DNA of 30,000 nucleotides from Prorocentrum cordatum (GCA_963575745.1 CAUYUJ010000880.1:442772-472771); one strand, 5' to 3'; shown: positions 8,024-17,590, counted from the first letter of the stretch. The notes: generated by a model from the letters alone, not told the origin. Made by a program: numbers and translations.

Positions 8024-8586
8024 AGGCCTTCTCGTCGGCCGTCCTGGGCGCCTCTTCGCTGGCCTCGAGCGCTGCTCCGCTGGCCTCGAACACATCGATG
8101 GACTCCTCGACGCAGGTGCGACAGATAATGGCGACGGTGAGCTCGCTCCTCCTCCTCCTCCTCATGGTCTTTCTCAAAAAAGATCCCCGAGTACTCGATG
8201 CTCTTGGTTCTGCCTTTTCTCGTAGATCGTCTCTACATGGCGCGTGAGTGTTCCTCGACCATCACGCGGACTGGCCTCGGAGGTAGTTATTCATCATCCT
8301 CGAGGCGAATTGTCGCCTCGCCAGTTAGCTGGCACTGGCGCATCTCGGCGATGCTCGCTTTCTCGGCAACGTGCTTCAGGAACTGGGTGGTCTTGTTATG
8401 TTGCTCGATCTGCTTGTTATATTGCTTGATGAGCGCGGCGTTCTCCTTCTCGAAGGCGGTGGAGAACTCGCCGCGCGCGGGGCCCTTGGAGAGGTACATA
8501 TTGGTAAGCCTCGGGATTCGACCGTTCGGGGCGCTTGGAACCAGTTGAAGGACCAGTTGGTTACAAACGGCCTGGGCCTCCAACAT
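8024..8586 (-). CDS. Unrecognised coiled-coil protein gene, probably two exons
   Basis: A minus-strand frame of 99 codons starts at ATG 8586 (A at -3) and ends at TAA 8287. It has strongly G/C-ending codons and polar helical sequence, for example AFEKENAALIKQYNKQIEQH then FLKHVAEKASIAEMRQCQL. About 120 bp further downstream a second minus-strand segment (about 8160-8024) reads ELTVAIICRTCVEESIDVFE then ASEEAPRTADEKA and stops at TAG. I infer a second exon that replaces the short RLEDDE end, but splice sites are not certain. The frame just upstream (8711-8589, including VCEDASGETIYFVELPLPFF) is also protein-like and may be a further exon in another phase. No family is recognised. Confidence 0.55.
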
Positions 8587-8734
8587 TTGCGGGAACGGAA
8601 GAAGGGGAGGGGGAGCTCAACAAAATAAATCGTCTCGCCTGAAGCATCTTCGCACACATGATATGTTCGCGACAGTTCTTTAAAACATATCGTGGCGAAA
8701 GACCCAACCATATGCAGTTGTGATTACGCGATGT

Positions 8735-9110
8735 GGGTGCCGCTTTCGGTGGAGCATCCTATGGGGCCGCGAAACGTTGTGCTGGGTGGTGGCTGACGCA
8801 TGCAGGGGGTCCCACTGGGGCCGTCGGTGGAGCCCCCGTGAGGGGCCAAGAATCGCTGTGTTGGGTGGTGGCTAACGCACGCGGGCGGTCCCACTGGGAC
8901 CTGCGGAGGAGCCCCCATATGGCCACGAAGCGCTGTACTGGGTGGTGGCTGACGCATGCGGGCGGTGCCAGTGGGGCCTTCGGTGGAGCCCCCTATGGGC
9001 CACGAAACGCTGTGCTGGGTGGCGGCTGACGCGTGCGAGCGGTGCCACTGCGGCCGTCGGTGGAGCTCCCTATGGGGCCACGAAGCGCTGCTGGGTGGGT
9101 GCAACGCAGG
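8735..9110. repeat. 78-bp tandem repeat, about 4.7 copies
   Basis: GGTGGAGC starts units at 8748, 8826, 8905 (as GGAGGAGC), 8982 and 9059, giving spacings of 78, 79, 77 and 77 bp. Each unit contains CTGGGTGGTGGCTGACGCAT and (C/G)CACTG-type sequence. The period is near a multiple of three, so several frames stay partly open on both strands. I treat this as a minisatellite, not a repeat protein. Confidence 0.92.
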
Positions 9111-9117
9111 GAGGAGA

Positions 9118-9178
9118 GGGAGGATGAGGAGGAGGAGGAGGAGGAGGAGGAGGGAGGAAGGAGGCGGGAGGAGAAGAA
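9118..9178 (+). repeat. (GGA)n tract
   Basis: A short purine tract directly after the 78-bp array. The stretch 9180-9690 beyond it is AT-mixed with A and T runs, and I see nothing supportable in it. Confidence 0.85.
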
Positions 9179-9689
9179 CGCGGGGCGCCGTCTCTTCAAA
9201 ACGAGGGCCCAACACCACAGGATGGTTGGGAAAAACCCTTTGCTGGAGACATCCTCGAACATCTGATGTCGCGAACTCGGCGGATATTCGATCGTGGACG
9301 TTTCGCTTGAGTTCTTGGCAACAATGAAAATACTGATTATTTTAATGATGCGATGCCCGATATGGAGGTGACGATCAGAGCTAAAATGAAAAAAAAAAAT
9401 TGGGGGTGATTGTAAATTTCGACCCCCCTGCTTCTTGTGGCAAGTTGAAACTGTATACAGCCAAAAGATAATCAGGTACAAGGGGTTCGTGGGAATTCTC
9501 TTCTCGTCGGCATGCTGTTCCTTGTGCTATGTGTTCGTTGTCCCTCCATGGGCGACGCGCGCGCCAAAAACTCTCATAGTATACGCTCCGAGGCGGGCGC
9601 TTTCTGGCCGTACCGCTCGGGAAACGATATGCTACAGGATGCTTGAATTAGATGTTCGGGTCGGATGCACGCCTCCGAGGAGGACACAA

Positions 9690-9775
9690 TGCACGGTCGG
9701 TTCATTCGGCGTTGGCGCGCCGGCGACGCCGGCGAAGGCGTTCAAGGTTGAATTCTGCGACGCGGACGCACCGAT
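9690..9775 (+). repeat. Dispersed repeat pair with 24405-24475
   Basis: CGCCGGCGACGCCGGCGAAG followed by GCGTTCAAGGTTGAATTCTG recurs at 24420-24465 as GTGCCGGCGACGCCGGCGAA then GGCGTCCAGGGCTGAATTCT. The core GCCGGCGACGCCGGC is nearly self-complementary. The long plus-strand frame across 9435-10211 passes through several repeats and is not taken as a gene. Confidence 0.7.
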
Positions 9776-10026
9776 GGACACGACAATGCCACCTGCACCC
9801 GACGGAAAACAACCTCGAACGATCGGCGCCGCGATCGATTCAAGGTTGAACGGCCGAGGCGGCGTCAAAAACCTTTGCGCACGCCGTCGCCGCACGAACC
9901 CGCCGTACACAGAAATCGCGGTCGTCTGCGCCGGCAATGGTGCGCAAGTTGCCCGCGCACGCGCCGTGGTCTTCAATGTAGTGTGCCGCGCAGGCGGCCC
10001 GCGTAAGCCACCGCGTAAGGTCGCCA

Positions 10027-10195
10027 TGCAGGAGGGGAAAAAACACACAGACACAATTCATCGCCGATTCCCCAGAAAATATGCGAAAATATGGGAAGTG
10101 CGGGGGAAGACAAAAACCCAGAAAATATCGAAAAATATGGGGAATAGTTTTATTTGTGTGTATTTATGTGTGTGTGTCCCAGGGCCCCTTCAGCT
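10027..10195 (+). repeat. M3 dispersed repeat, copy 1
   Basis: Begins GGAGGGGAAAAAACACACAG and ACAATTCATCG, contains AAAATATGGGAAG and AAACCCAGAAAATAT, and ends TGTGTGTCCCAGGGCCCCTT. The other copies are at 10378-10545, 12545-12712 and 28971-29131. The CACACA left end and TGTGTG right end form a weak terminal inverted repeat, so a miniature element is possible. Confidence 0.7.
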
Positions 10196-10377
10196 ATGTC
10201 GTCTCGCGTAAGACCCCTTTCTGACCGCGACCCACCCCACGACCCACCCACATTGCTGCAACGAAAATTTCAGCGCCTGTGGCGGGCTCGCTGCACGACT
10301 TGTTAGACATGGGGCCACTGCGGCGGGCTGCCTCAGAGCTCCAAAGGCTGCCGACGTCCCTGCCGCCTCCCCACTCT

Positions 10378-10545
10378 TTCGGGAGGGACAGAGTCACAAA
10401 GTCACAATTCATCGTCGACTCCCAGGAAAAGATGGAAACATATGGGAGGCGGGGGGAAGACGGAAACCCAGAAAGCATGGGGAAATATATGGAATCCTGG
10501 GATGTGTGTGTATTTGTGTGTGTGCTCCTGGGCCCCTTCACTTTT
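10378..10545 (+). repeat. M3 dispersed repeat, copy 2
   Basis: Contains CACAATTCATCGTCGACTCC, GGGGGAAGACGGAAACCCAG and GGAATCCTGGGATGTGTGTG, ending GGGCCCCTTCA. It lies in the same orientation as copy 1, about 350 bp away. Confidence 0.7.
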
Positions 10546-10707
10546 GTCCGCCCCAGGAGCGGGCCGCGCCCCGCCCTCCCGAGGATAGCCTTGCCTCCTT
10601 GCCCCTTTCGGCCCATCCTCGGCGACTCGCTGGCCAGCCTCGTTCGACGAACGGGTCACATGGGCACCGAAGGCCCCTTGGCATCCTCGCCGCGCATCCT
10701 CATGGTA

Positions 10708-10871
10708 CAGTGCCGTTTTGAATACATGCTCCGCGTGCGGATCATGTGTTAAAAGGGATTTGGTACTAAAAACAACGATGAGTTCATGCATACATACATT
10801 TATTCATAAATGAATCATGTTTTCAAAATCATATATCTTTAAAAAAATCCCATGTGTTGAAAATTGCCCTG
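10708..10871. mobile_element. M2 miniature element with TA duplication and CAGTGCC-type ends
   Basis: TA at 10706-10707 and 10872-10873 flanks 164 bp. The left end with its TA, TACAGTGCCGTTTTGAATAC, and the reverse-complemented right end, TACAGGGCAATTTTCAACAC, match at most positions. TA duplication and CAG-initial ends are typical of Tc1/mariner-like MITEs. The interior is AT-rich (AACGATGAGTTCATGCATAC) and recurs at 24255-24399. Confidence 0.75.
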
Positions 10872-10888
10872 TACAGATTGACTGTGCT

Positions 10889-10962
10889 GTGCCACCCGTC
10901 CTCAACATGCGCTTTTCGACCGTGCTGGCGGGTCCTCCGGCGCCCCCCGCCCCCAGGAATCA
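10889..10962 (+). repeat. Direct repeat related to both flanks of the M1 copy at 11288
   Basis: CCACCCGTCCTCAACATGCG followed by CCGTGCTGGCGGG resembles the flanks of the next M1 copy: CCACCCGTCCTCAACATACG before it and CCGTACTGGCAGG after it. The left match is strong and the right one short. Confidence 0.55.
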
Positions 10963-11023
10963 GTGGACGTCCTCCTGCGCCACACCCCAAAAGATCACTG
11001 GACGTCCTGGGATCTCAGGGCTG

Positions 11024-11124
11024 ACCCCTCCTCCCCCTCCTCCTCCTCCTCCTCCCCCTCCTCCTCCTCCCCCTCCTCCTCCTCCTCCTCCTCCTCCTCC
11101 TCCTCCTCCGCCTCCTCCTGATCT
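11024..11124. repeat. (CCT)n tract
   Basis: About 100 bp of CCT triplets with CCC interruptions. Confidence 0.95.
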
Positions 11125-11287
11125 TCCCCGCCATCCTCCCCCAAGTGTTCCCCCAAGGGTTTCCACAACGGCTGGGGGAACAAACGCTCGGCCACATCGG
11201 CGATTACAAAAAAGGCAGGGGGCGGGTCTCTTGTGGAAGGTTTCTTGTGGTCGAGCTCCTACTGCACCACCCGTCCTCAACATACGT

Positions 11288-11446
11288 TTTGGTCGGGCTT
11301 GTCCCTCCACAGGAGGAATATTCAAAAATAGTTAAACAATAGTTTGGGGACGATTGTTCCAGCATGTTTGAGCATGTTTTCTGTATGTTTTGGGGTATGT
11401 GCATTTTTCTCCACAATCCGCCTGTAGGGGGACAGGCCCGAGCTAA
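11288..11446. mobile_element. M1 miniature inverted-repeat element, 159 bp
   Basis: The left end is TTTGGTCGGGCTTGTCCCTC and the reverse-complemented right end TTAGCTCGGGCCTGTCCCCC. The interior has GGGGACGATTG and a T-rich stretch before CAATCCGCCTGTAGGGGGAC. It is exactly as long as the copy at 20563-20721. No clear target duplication remains. Confidence 0.75.
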
Positions 11447-11784
11447 CGCCGTACTGGCAGGAGGCCCTCCTGCGCGCCCCGCCCCCGCCGCCCCAGGAGC
11501 AGGCCCGGCGGGAGCGGCAGGAGCCGCTGTCCGGGAGCTCGGGCGAGGAGCCGTGACGCCGCAGGGCAGCGCGGCGGCGGCGTGCCCGCGAGGGGGGGAT
11601 GGGGGCGAGGCGGCAGGCCGAGGCCCCGGCCCCCGGCGAGGCGCAGCACCCCCGCAGCTGCGAGCAAGAGCGACGGGGGCGGTCGCGGGGCGGTCGCGGG
11701 TGGGCGGCGGGTGGGCCGCGGGCGGGTCGCGGGCGGGTGGGCCGGGCGGGGGCGTGCCACGGGCGATCGCAGACGTGGACCAAG

Positions 11785-11952
11785 TCGGGTGTTGCTAGAG
11801 GTGCCCCTGGCCCGAGGTGCCCCCAGCTCTTCGTTCCATTTTGGAGCCCCGGAGGCCCTCTGGGCCTCGCGAGGGGTGCCCCGGAGGCCTTTTGGGCCAC
11901 CCCGAGAATCCTGGGGGTACCTTGGGCCAGGGGTACTTCTAGCAACACCCGA
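11785..11952. mobile_element. 168-bp element with 41-bp terminal inverted repeats
   Basis: The left arm (11785-11825) and the reverse-complemented right arm (11912-11952) both begin TCGGGTGTTGCTAGA and run to CCCCCA. They differ at four positions, all G/A transitions. The interior is GC-rich and centred on CCTCGCGAGG. It resembles a MITE, but I could not confirm a target duplication. The GC-rich flank 11450-11780 has open frames on both strands and no supported gene. Confidence 0.75.
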
Positions 11953-12046
11953 TCAAGGGGGCGTGGATGAGCGGCGGGTCCCGCTGCCATGGGAAAGCGA
12001 AGGTTGCCGCCGCCGAGCGAGGCGGCGCCGGCCGCATTTTGGGGAG

Positions 12047-12110
12047 GGCGCCTCCCGCGATCCATGGATGTGGCGGCCGCGCGCCAAATCCATGGATCGG
12101 GGGAGGCGCC
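12047..12110. repeat. 27-bp inverted repeat with 10-bp loop
   Basis: Arms 12047-12073 and 12084-12110 pair at 25 of 27 positions. Each arm contains GATCCATGGAT, which is itself palindromic. The loop is CGGCCGCGCG. Confidence 0.85.
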
Positions 12111-12255
12111 AGAAACTTCTCAGAAGGCCGGGGGGGTTCTGGGCCTTTGAGAAGGCCCGCCCCTTCTCACTTTCCCCCCTCGCTCGCCGCCGAGTTTCAA
12201 TCGGGATGTCTGGGGATAAACGGGGTCGTTTCTTGCACCCGAGGCGGGCTCGACG

Positions 12256-12380
12256 CGGATGTTGTGTGGATCCGTCGCGAATTCGCCGAGAATTCGACGA
12301 GTCCGACATGGATTCGACGCGGATTCGACCCGGCTAGGGGCGCGACGGGACAGACAAGGTCCCCCGAAGATGCAACATAA
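12256..12380 (+). repeat. GATTCGACRCG short tandem repeat plus conserved tail
   Basis: GGATCCGTCGCGAATTCG, GAATTCGACGA, GGATTCGACGC and GGATTCGACCC are followed by GGCGCGACGGGACAGACAAG and CCCCGAAGATGCAACATAAC. The same order, with a longer array, is at 27504-27665. Confidence 0.75.
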
Positions 12381-12407
12381 CCTCGTCGGACGTGGCTAGG
12401 ACGAGGA

Positions 12408-12470
12408 TACATCCGTTCCAGCGCGTTCCGGAACGCTCTCAGAGCATTCTGGAGCGCTCTGAGAGGGCTG
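12408..12470. repeat. Palindrome cluster
   Basis: GCGTTCCGGAACGC is a perfect 14-bp palindrome. Next to it CTCTCAGAGC and GCTCTGAGAG form a 10-bp inverted repeat around ATTCTGGAGC. Confidence 0.8.
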
Positions 12471-12544
12471 CGGCGCCCGAGACATTTTCCAGAGCCGCCG
12501 GACCTCACAGATTGTCGATGTTCCCTCACCCAATGTTATCCTTG

Positions 12545-12712
12545 TCCTGGCTGCGTCCCACACAGACACTCCTAAACTTTTATTCCAATGGGGATATGGC
12601 AACATGCTGGGAGTGGAAGGGAAGAAGACGAAAACCTAGAGGGTATGCAAGAATATACGGAATCCTGGGACACGTGTCTATTTTGGTTTGTGTCTCTCTG
12701 GGCGCCTTTCTT
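12545..12712 (+). repeat. M3 dispersed repeat, copy 3
   Basis: GGGAAGAAGACGAAAACCTA, ATACGGAATCCTGGGACACG and a diverged right end GGGCGCCTTTCTTCA align with the other M3 copies. This is the most diverged copy. Confidence 0.55.
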
Positions 12713-12964
12713 CAATTCGGGCGCGCTTCCTCCCTTTCGTCCTTTGTCGGGCCCTGGGGCCACTGCGAATGGATCTGGGGCGGAAAACTGGCCCCTGGGG
12801 CCGCGGATTGAAGAACATCAGACCGGAGGACGGCTGGGTGGGGCGGGCCTTCCCAGAAGGCGCACGAGGGCCCCTGGCCTTCATCCACCTACACCTTGCG
12901 GACCTTCCGCGCAGCGGGTGCCGCGGGGGCGCGGCCGCGGCGACAGCCGAGACTGCCGCTGCCT

Positions 12965-13065
12965 CGACGGCGGCCTCTGTTGTGGCCGCGCTGGCGGCGG
13001 CCGCTGCGCGGCATCTGCCATCCTGAAGGTGCGGAAGGTGGAGGTCGAGGGTTCTGAGATGTTCT
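12965..13065 (-). repeat. Inverted partner of 706-800
   Basis: The minus strand carries CCCTCGACCTCCACCTTCCG and GATGCCGCGCAGCGGCCGCC, matching 706-800. No complete gene is seen between 12720 and 13240. Confidence 0.5.
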
Positions 13066-13249
13066 CTAAGCCTGCTCCGAAGCCGCGGAGGGCTTCCAGG
13101 AGGCCGAGGGCTTCCGACAAGCCCTGCCGTCTCCCGAGAAGGCCCGCCATCGCGTACTTCCTCCCTAGGTTCGCCGCCGAATCGCACATCTCCGTCCCTT
13201 CGCGTAATCGCCTCGCTCCCTCCTCTATTCCCCGTCTTGCCTCCTTCCT

Positions 13250-13495
13250 CCTTCGTCATGCCCCTCCGCCTCCTACCTCATCCTCCTAATCCTCCTCCTC
13301 CTCCCCCTCCTCCCCCTCCTCCTTCTGCTCATCCTCCTCCACCTCCTCCCGCTCATCCTCCTCCTCCGCCTCCTCCCCCACGCGTCGTCAACGTCGTCGT
13401 CGTCGTCGCCGCCCCCGCCGTCGTCGATGGTGTCGGCGTCGTCGTCGTCGTCGCCGCCTCCGCCGCCGCCGTCCTCCCCCTCCTCCCTTCGGCGC
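13250..13495. repeat. (CCT)n then (GTC)n microsatellites
   Basis: CCT triplets to about 13380 are followed by CGTCGT/GCC triplets to about 13480 and a short CCTCC end. Confidence 0.9.
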
Positions 13496-13699
13496 CTTGG
13501 TATCGCTCGGACTCGTGCATTTCCATTCAAAAATTGCGTTGCAGTGCTGCGTTGATTGGTTTAGGAACAATTTACTGTAACGCGCGCTGTAAACGTATAC
13601 AGCAAGACTTGCGATGGGCATTAGTACTGCAGGCCCGCGGGCGGCACGAATGCGAATATGAATCGAACCTGCGCACCAAAGAGAAATTGAGCAGGAAAG

Positions 13700-13835
13700 G
13701 AAGTGACATTTCGATTTCCAGAGGGCGGATTCCGAATCGTAGGAACAATCCAGCCAGATTTGCCATCAAGTTGGAGAGGAACTTGCGTATGAAATTCCAG
13801 AATTCGAATGTGGAGCTGCAGAGGAATCCGACTTA
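13700..13835 (+). repeat. Degenerate 112-bp satellite units, plus orientation
   Basis: GATTTCCAGAGGGCGGATTC, CAAGTTGGAGAGGAACTTGC and AAATTCCAGAATTCG match the satellite at 16345-16640. Confidence 0.6.
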
Positions 13836-13924
13836 GAAGTACAAGCGGAATGGCCAGAACAAACTGAATTGGCTCACCAGTTCGGCGGAAGGAAAGCTCA
13901 GGATTCGCAAGAGTCCGTTGCAGC

Positions 13925-15250
13925 TTGCTGGTCCATTGTTCCGACGGTGGTTGCGAGGGAGGAGGCAAACACGAGTTGCTGATCAAATGGGCATCAGGCC
14001 AGCCTGCTCCCGATGAGTTCGCAGAGCAGTTGGCACGGCTTCCGCGCGATGCCGCACCGGGTTCCGACGATCTTCTTGGTAAGATGTGGGCGTTCTCGTC
14101 CCAGTGGATGACTTGCTTTATGTCTGGTGAGCTTCTACGATCGAGGGACTAGGATTGGGAGGTTTCGGGCGCACCCAGTTGGAAAAACAAATCATTGTTC
14201 GTGAGATATGGATGTGCGAACACACAACGAATTCAAAGGCTGTCGACGATCTAGGTTTGGAGGACCACCTTTGCAGGCCTTGAACAGCTACCACATACGC
14301 GGCCGTGACCAACAGCATGAGCAGGCCAGGGGATATCATCAGTGAGTGATAGAAGCGTCAAACTCCAGTGGAGGATGCGTTTGCGATATAGTGAGATCCG
14401 TATGTATGGACAGCGTTGGCAAAGCGTCTCGCTTGCTCTGGGCATTCAAGATTTAGAGACGGTGCGAGACATGTGAACATTATGACTCAATCCGTTGTTT
14501 GTGGGACAACCTGTCACCAGCGAGTGGCACTTGCCATGGCTATAAGCACTAACGCGGTACAAGCGTCTGCCCCAGATGTCGCGGCCACGGATGCTGCTTG
14601 CATGTCGAGAGCTTTGCGAACAGGTGGGGGTTTCGAGCCATATCTAATCATCGGGATGCTCGAGGACATCGTCTTAGATTTGGAGGGTCGCTGGGCGGAA
14701 TTGGGCGTGGGACTTGAGCTGCTGGACACTGGTTGCCGATTGGCGACATTGTTTGGGATTGTCAAGTTGTTTTTCTTCTCCGCGACAGATCCGAAGCAGC
14801 ACGCCCTCATGGCAAACCGCCTGTCCGATCTGAGTTTCCGACGTTATGGATGGAAGTGGAAACCGAAGTCTTGGGGCGTTTTGTTTGACGAGGGCGCGTG
14901 GCCAGTCGGCGCGATGAACGTTCAAATTGAACATACTGCGCTGCGCTACCGCATCGCAGAGCAAATGGAGGTGCCCGGTGGCTCGTTGAATTCAGCTGAC
15001 CCCAACGGCGCAGGCACGCAGAGCATATACTCCAGAAGGGGGAACTTTTTCTTCTACTGGTATGCACGGTAGCTTCGTAGTGAACAGCTCGCAGGATTCA
15101 CGCTGCGAGCCTTCGCCGCAGCACCTCGGGGTTCTGGATGAGGGGGGGGCGGGTTTCAACCGCGGGGCAGCAGCCTGGTTTCGCAAGTGCATGGGGCATT
15201 TCAGTCGCGAGCCTGCAACCGCGCATATCATCTACAAGGGCGGCGCGAAA
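13925..15250 (+). pseudogene. Decayed LINE reverse transcriptase
   Basis: The first frame contains LARLPRDAAPGSDDLLGKMW, the (K/D)APGxD motif at the N-terminal side of LINE reverse transcriptases. In another frame, 14416-15072 reads ALRTGGGFEPYLI, MLEDIVLDLEGRWAELG, then LFGIVKLFFFSATDPKQ, where the catalytic (F/Y)ADD should be. It continues through WKWKPKSWGVL and MEVPGGSLNSADP, which follow the palm and thumb pattern. The aspartates are lost, the frame shifts at least once between 14150 and 14416, and stops appear after 15070. The copy is dead and far older than the LINE at 1679-2986. Confidence 0.72.
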
Positions 15251-16340
15251 CATCTACGGCAGAATCCTTGCGACGGGCGCGCGTCGGCCGAGGCGCGGAT
15301 GCACGGGCGCGTCTGCGAGAGGCTGGCAGTCGGAAAAGCGCGCGCGAAGGCTGCGGCGCGCGCGCCCACGGTTCGATGCCCCCATGCCCTTTTCATTTTC
15401 GTTCGCAGACATGGGCGCCGCGGGCCACTTGCCGCTCGCTCGGGCGCGACGGCGTGGAGAACCGGCTGTAGACATTCCGCTCGCACTTTGCAGCTGTTGC
15501 ATGGCCTTCGGGGGCCTTGCCCCGGAGGCGACCGACCTCCCGCCCCCTGGGGGAAGGTCGCCGCTGAGGTCGCCGCCGGCGTTGTCAGGGGCGTCGAATC
15601 GCCGCGCCAGACGAAGCGCGATGACTTGAGGCCGCCGAGCACGCCCTGCCAGTTGGAGTTCGCCGTCGACTACGAGGCGATCGCAGGATTGCGATGTTCA
15701 GCGTTGCGCTGCAGAAGCGCCCGGAAGCCGCGCAATGCTGCGCGCCGATTTTTTTCGCCGCAAGACCGGTTTCTCCGACGATTGGCGGCCGCGAGAATTT
15801 AATCGCACAGCGGACGCGGCTTGCCGCGTCGGACCGCCGGGGGGGGGGTCGACGAGTTTGACCCCTGAGAGCTCGCTGACACTGTCGAGGCTGGATGGCG
15901 CATCCGAGTTTTCTCAGATGGCGGACGTCGCGAAGGCACCGGGTCTCGCGGCGTTGTCGTTCTTGCAAGTGCACCCGCTGCGCCGTTCGCGAGGGCAGTG
16001 CTCGGCCGCCTTGGTCTTCTTCTGGGCGAGGCCAATTCTGCCATGCAAGCGGAAGTCGCCGCAGCCGACTTCGCCGCGCAAGTACTTGCGAATTGTTGCC
16101 CCGTAAACAACAGGAGACGCGTCCGCGTTGATGCGTAGCGCTTATCTCCCGCATCGGATCCGGTCACTCCTGTATTTGGGTGAGTTGTTTTACTGCGGCG
16201 CGTTGTTGATTCGCTCGAAGGGTCGGCGACTCGGCGAAGGGGGCCCCCTTGGAAAAGGGAGGGGAAAGATCGAAACGCGGCGGAGCCGGAAGCCGTTTCC
16301 CAGAAGACGGCGCGGGGCGATGGGGAAAATTGGTTTGGTT
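15250..16340. other. GC-rich stretch without a supportable gene
   Basis: Several frames are open on both strands, as expected from high GC. Minus-strand segments near 16050-15900 look weakly protein-like but contain stops or frame changes, and I recognise no family. The first part may hold the 3' end of the decayed LINE. Confidence 0.4.
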
Positions 16341-16344
16341 GGAG

Positions 16345-16640
16345 CTTCCAATAATATTTCCAGAGTTTGAAAGGAGCCCGACTCGCGGCGGCATTGGGAT
16401 CAGATTCGCCCGATGATTTCCAGAGCAAGGAAGGAATATCAAGTTGGAGATGAGTTTTTCCATACGAATATCCAGAGATAAATAGGAATCCGAATCGCGG
16501 CTGCATTGGAAGCAGACTCCACCCGAGGATTGCCAGGGCCAGGAAGGAATATAGAGTTGGAGAGGAATCTGCAATTCGAATTTCCAGAGACAGGATTCTG
16601 AAGCGGCGCGGCACAGGAATCATTTCGAATAGGAGAGGGG
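16345..16640 (+). repeat. 112-bp satellite, plus orientation
   Basis: TCCAGAG recurs at 16359, 16471 and 16583, exactly 112 bp apart. Each unit contains CGCGGC(G/T)GCATTGG, a GGAAGGAATAT segment and AGTTGGAGA. Confidence 0.88.
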
Positions 16641-16659
16641 TCGGTGATTGACTTCGAGG

Positions 16660-17400
16660 AATTCGGAATCCGTCCGTTGTTTATTCACTTCAGCCACGAT
16701 TTGTAATATTTTCTTACTCTGGTCGTTGAAGCGCAAATCCCTCTCCAAGTCAATAGTTTTCGCCTGCCCGGATAGCCTTCTGGTAATTGATTTGAATGAA
16801 TCTACGGTGAATCCGTGAATCCCATCCCGTCTCGATTCGGAATCTTGTCAAACCCCAGAAATTTGCATCGCACATCCCTCTCCAACTGTTTCTTCCTTCG
16901 TGGCCTTGGCAATCTGGCACTCTTCGGGCGAATCTGATTCCACTTCAGCCGATTCAAACTCGTTAACTCTTGAAAGTGAGTTGCCAGGTCCTTTCTGACT
17001 CAATATTTCTGGCCCCCGCATTTTCTGGCACGTCTGAGTCGACTCCCGGCGCGATTCAGAATCTCTTCTAAATCTGGTCATTTCTTTGCAGATTCTTCTC
17101 CAATTAAATATTTGCCGCTGACCCTCGGAATGCTCTGGCAATTATGAATCGAATTCCACCGCGATTGGGGACGGAAACTGAATGGTAAATTCTTTTCAAC
17201 TCGACATTATATCTGGCCCCGGCATCCATGGGCAAACATGTGTCCACAACCTCGCAGTAAGTCAGGACTCTTCTTAACTTTTGGACGTTCGAATGACAAT
17301 TTCTCTCCGAACCAATCGTTCTCGCTGGCCCCAGGAATCATGGGGCAATGTTCAATCGGATCCATATTCAATTCAAATTCCACTTGAATTAAACCATTGG
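16660..17400 (-). repeat. Same satellite in minus orientation, degenerate
   Basis: The reverse complement contains GGAATCAGATTCGCCCGA, GCCACGAAGGAAG and AGTTGGAGAGGGATGTGC, matching the plus-oriented units. CGATTC-type landmarks near 16835, 16949 and 17062 are about 113 bp apart. Similarity fades towards 17400. Confidence 0.7.
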
Positions 17401-17486
17401 TCGCCGATAATAATTATTCGCTGTGACTGTTGCTTCACAATTGCAGCATGCATTGCTTGGCGATAGTCATGTGCGAACATTTGTTC

Positions 17487-17590
17487 CGTGGCTACTGTCG
17501 GCGAGGACCCGCGAGAAGCATCCTGGATCACCGGGCAAACAACGCCCGAGACCGAACAAAATTGCACGAAAAGTGGGCGTCCGACGGATG
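17487..17590 (+). repeat. Dispersed repeat of the 560-692 family, copy 2
   Basis: TCGGCGAGGACCCGCGAGA, AGCATCCTGGATCACCGGGC and CGAGACCGAACAAAAT align with copy 1. The (CA)n is absent. Confidence 0.6.

Noticed and set aside
8724-9218. 26-residue repeat protein on the minus strand
   Set aside because: Units of 77-79 bp break the frame between copies, and the N-terminal part is poly-Leu from a GGA tract.
9435-10211. 258-codon plus-strand frame
   Set aside because: It runs through a dispersed repeat and an M3 repeat, and has no recognisable motif or steady codon bias.
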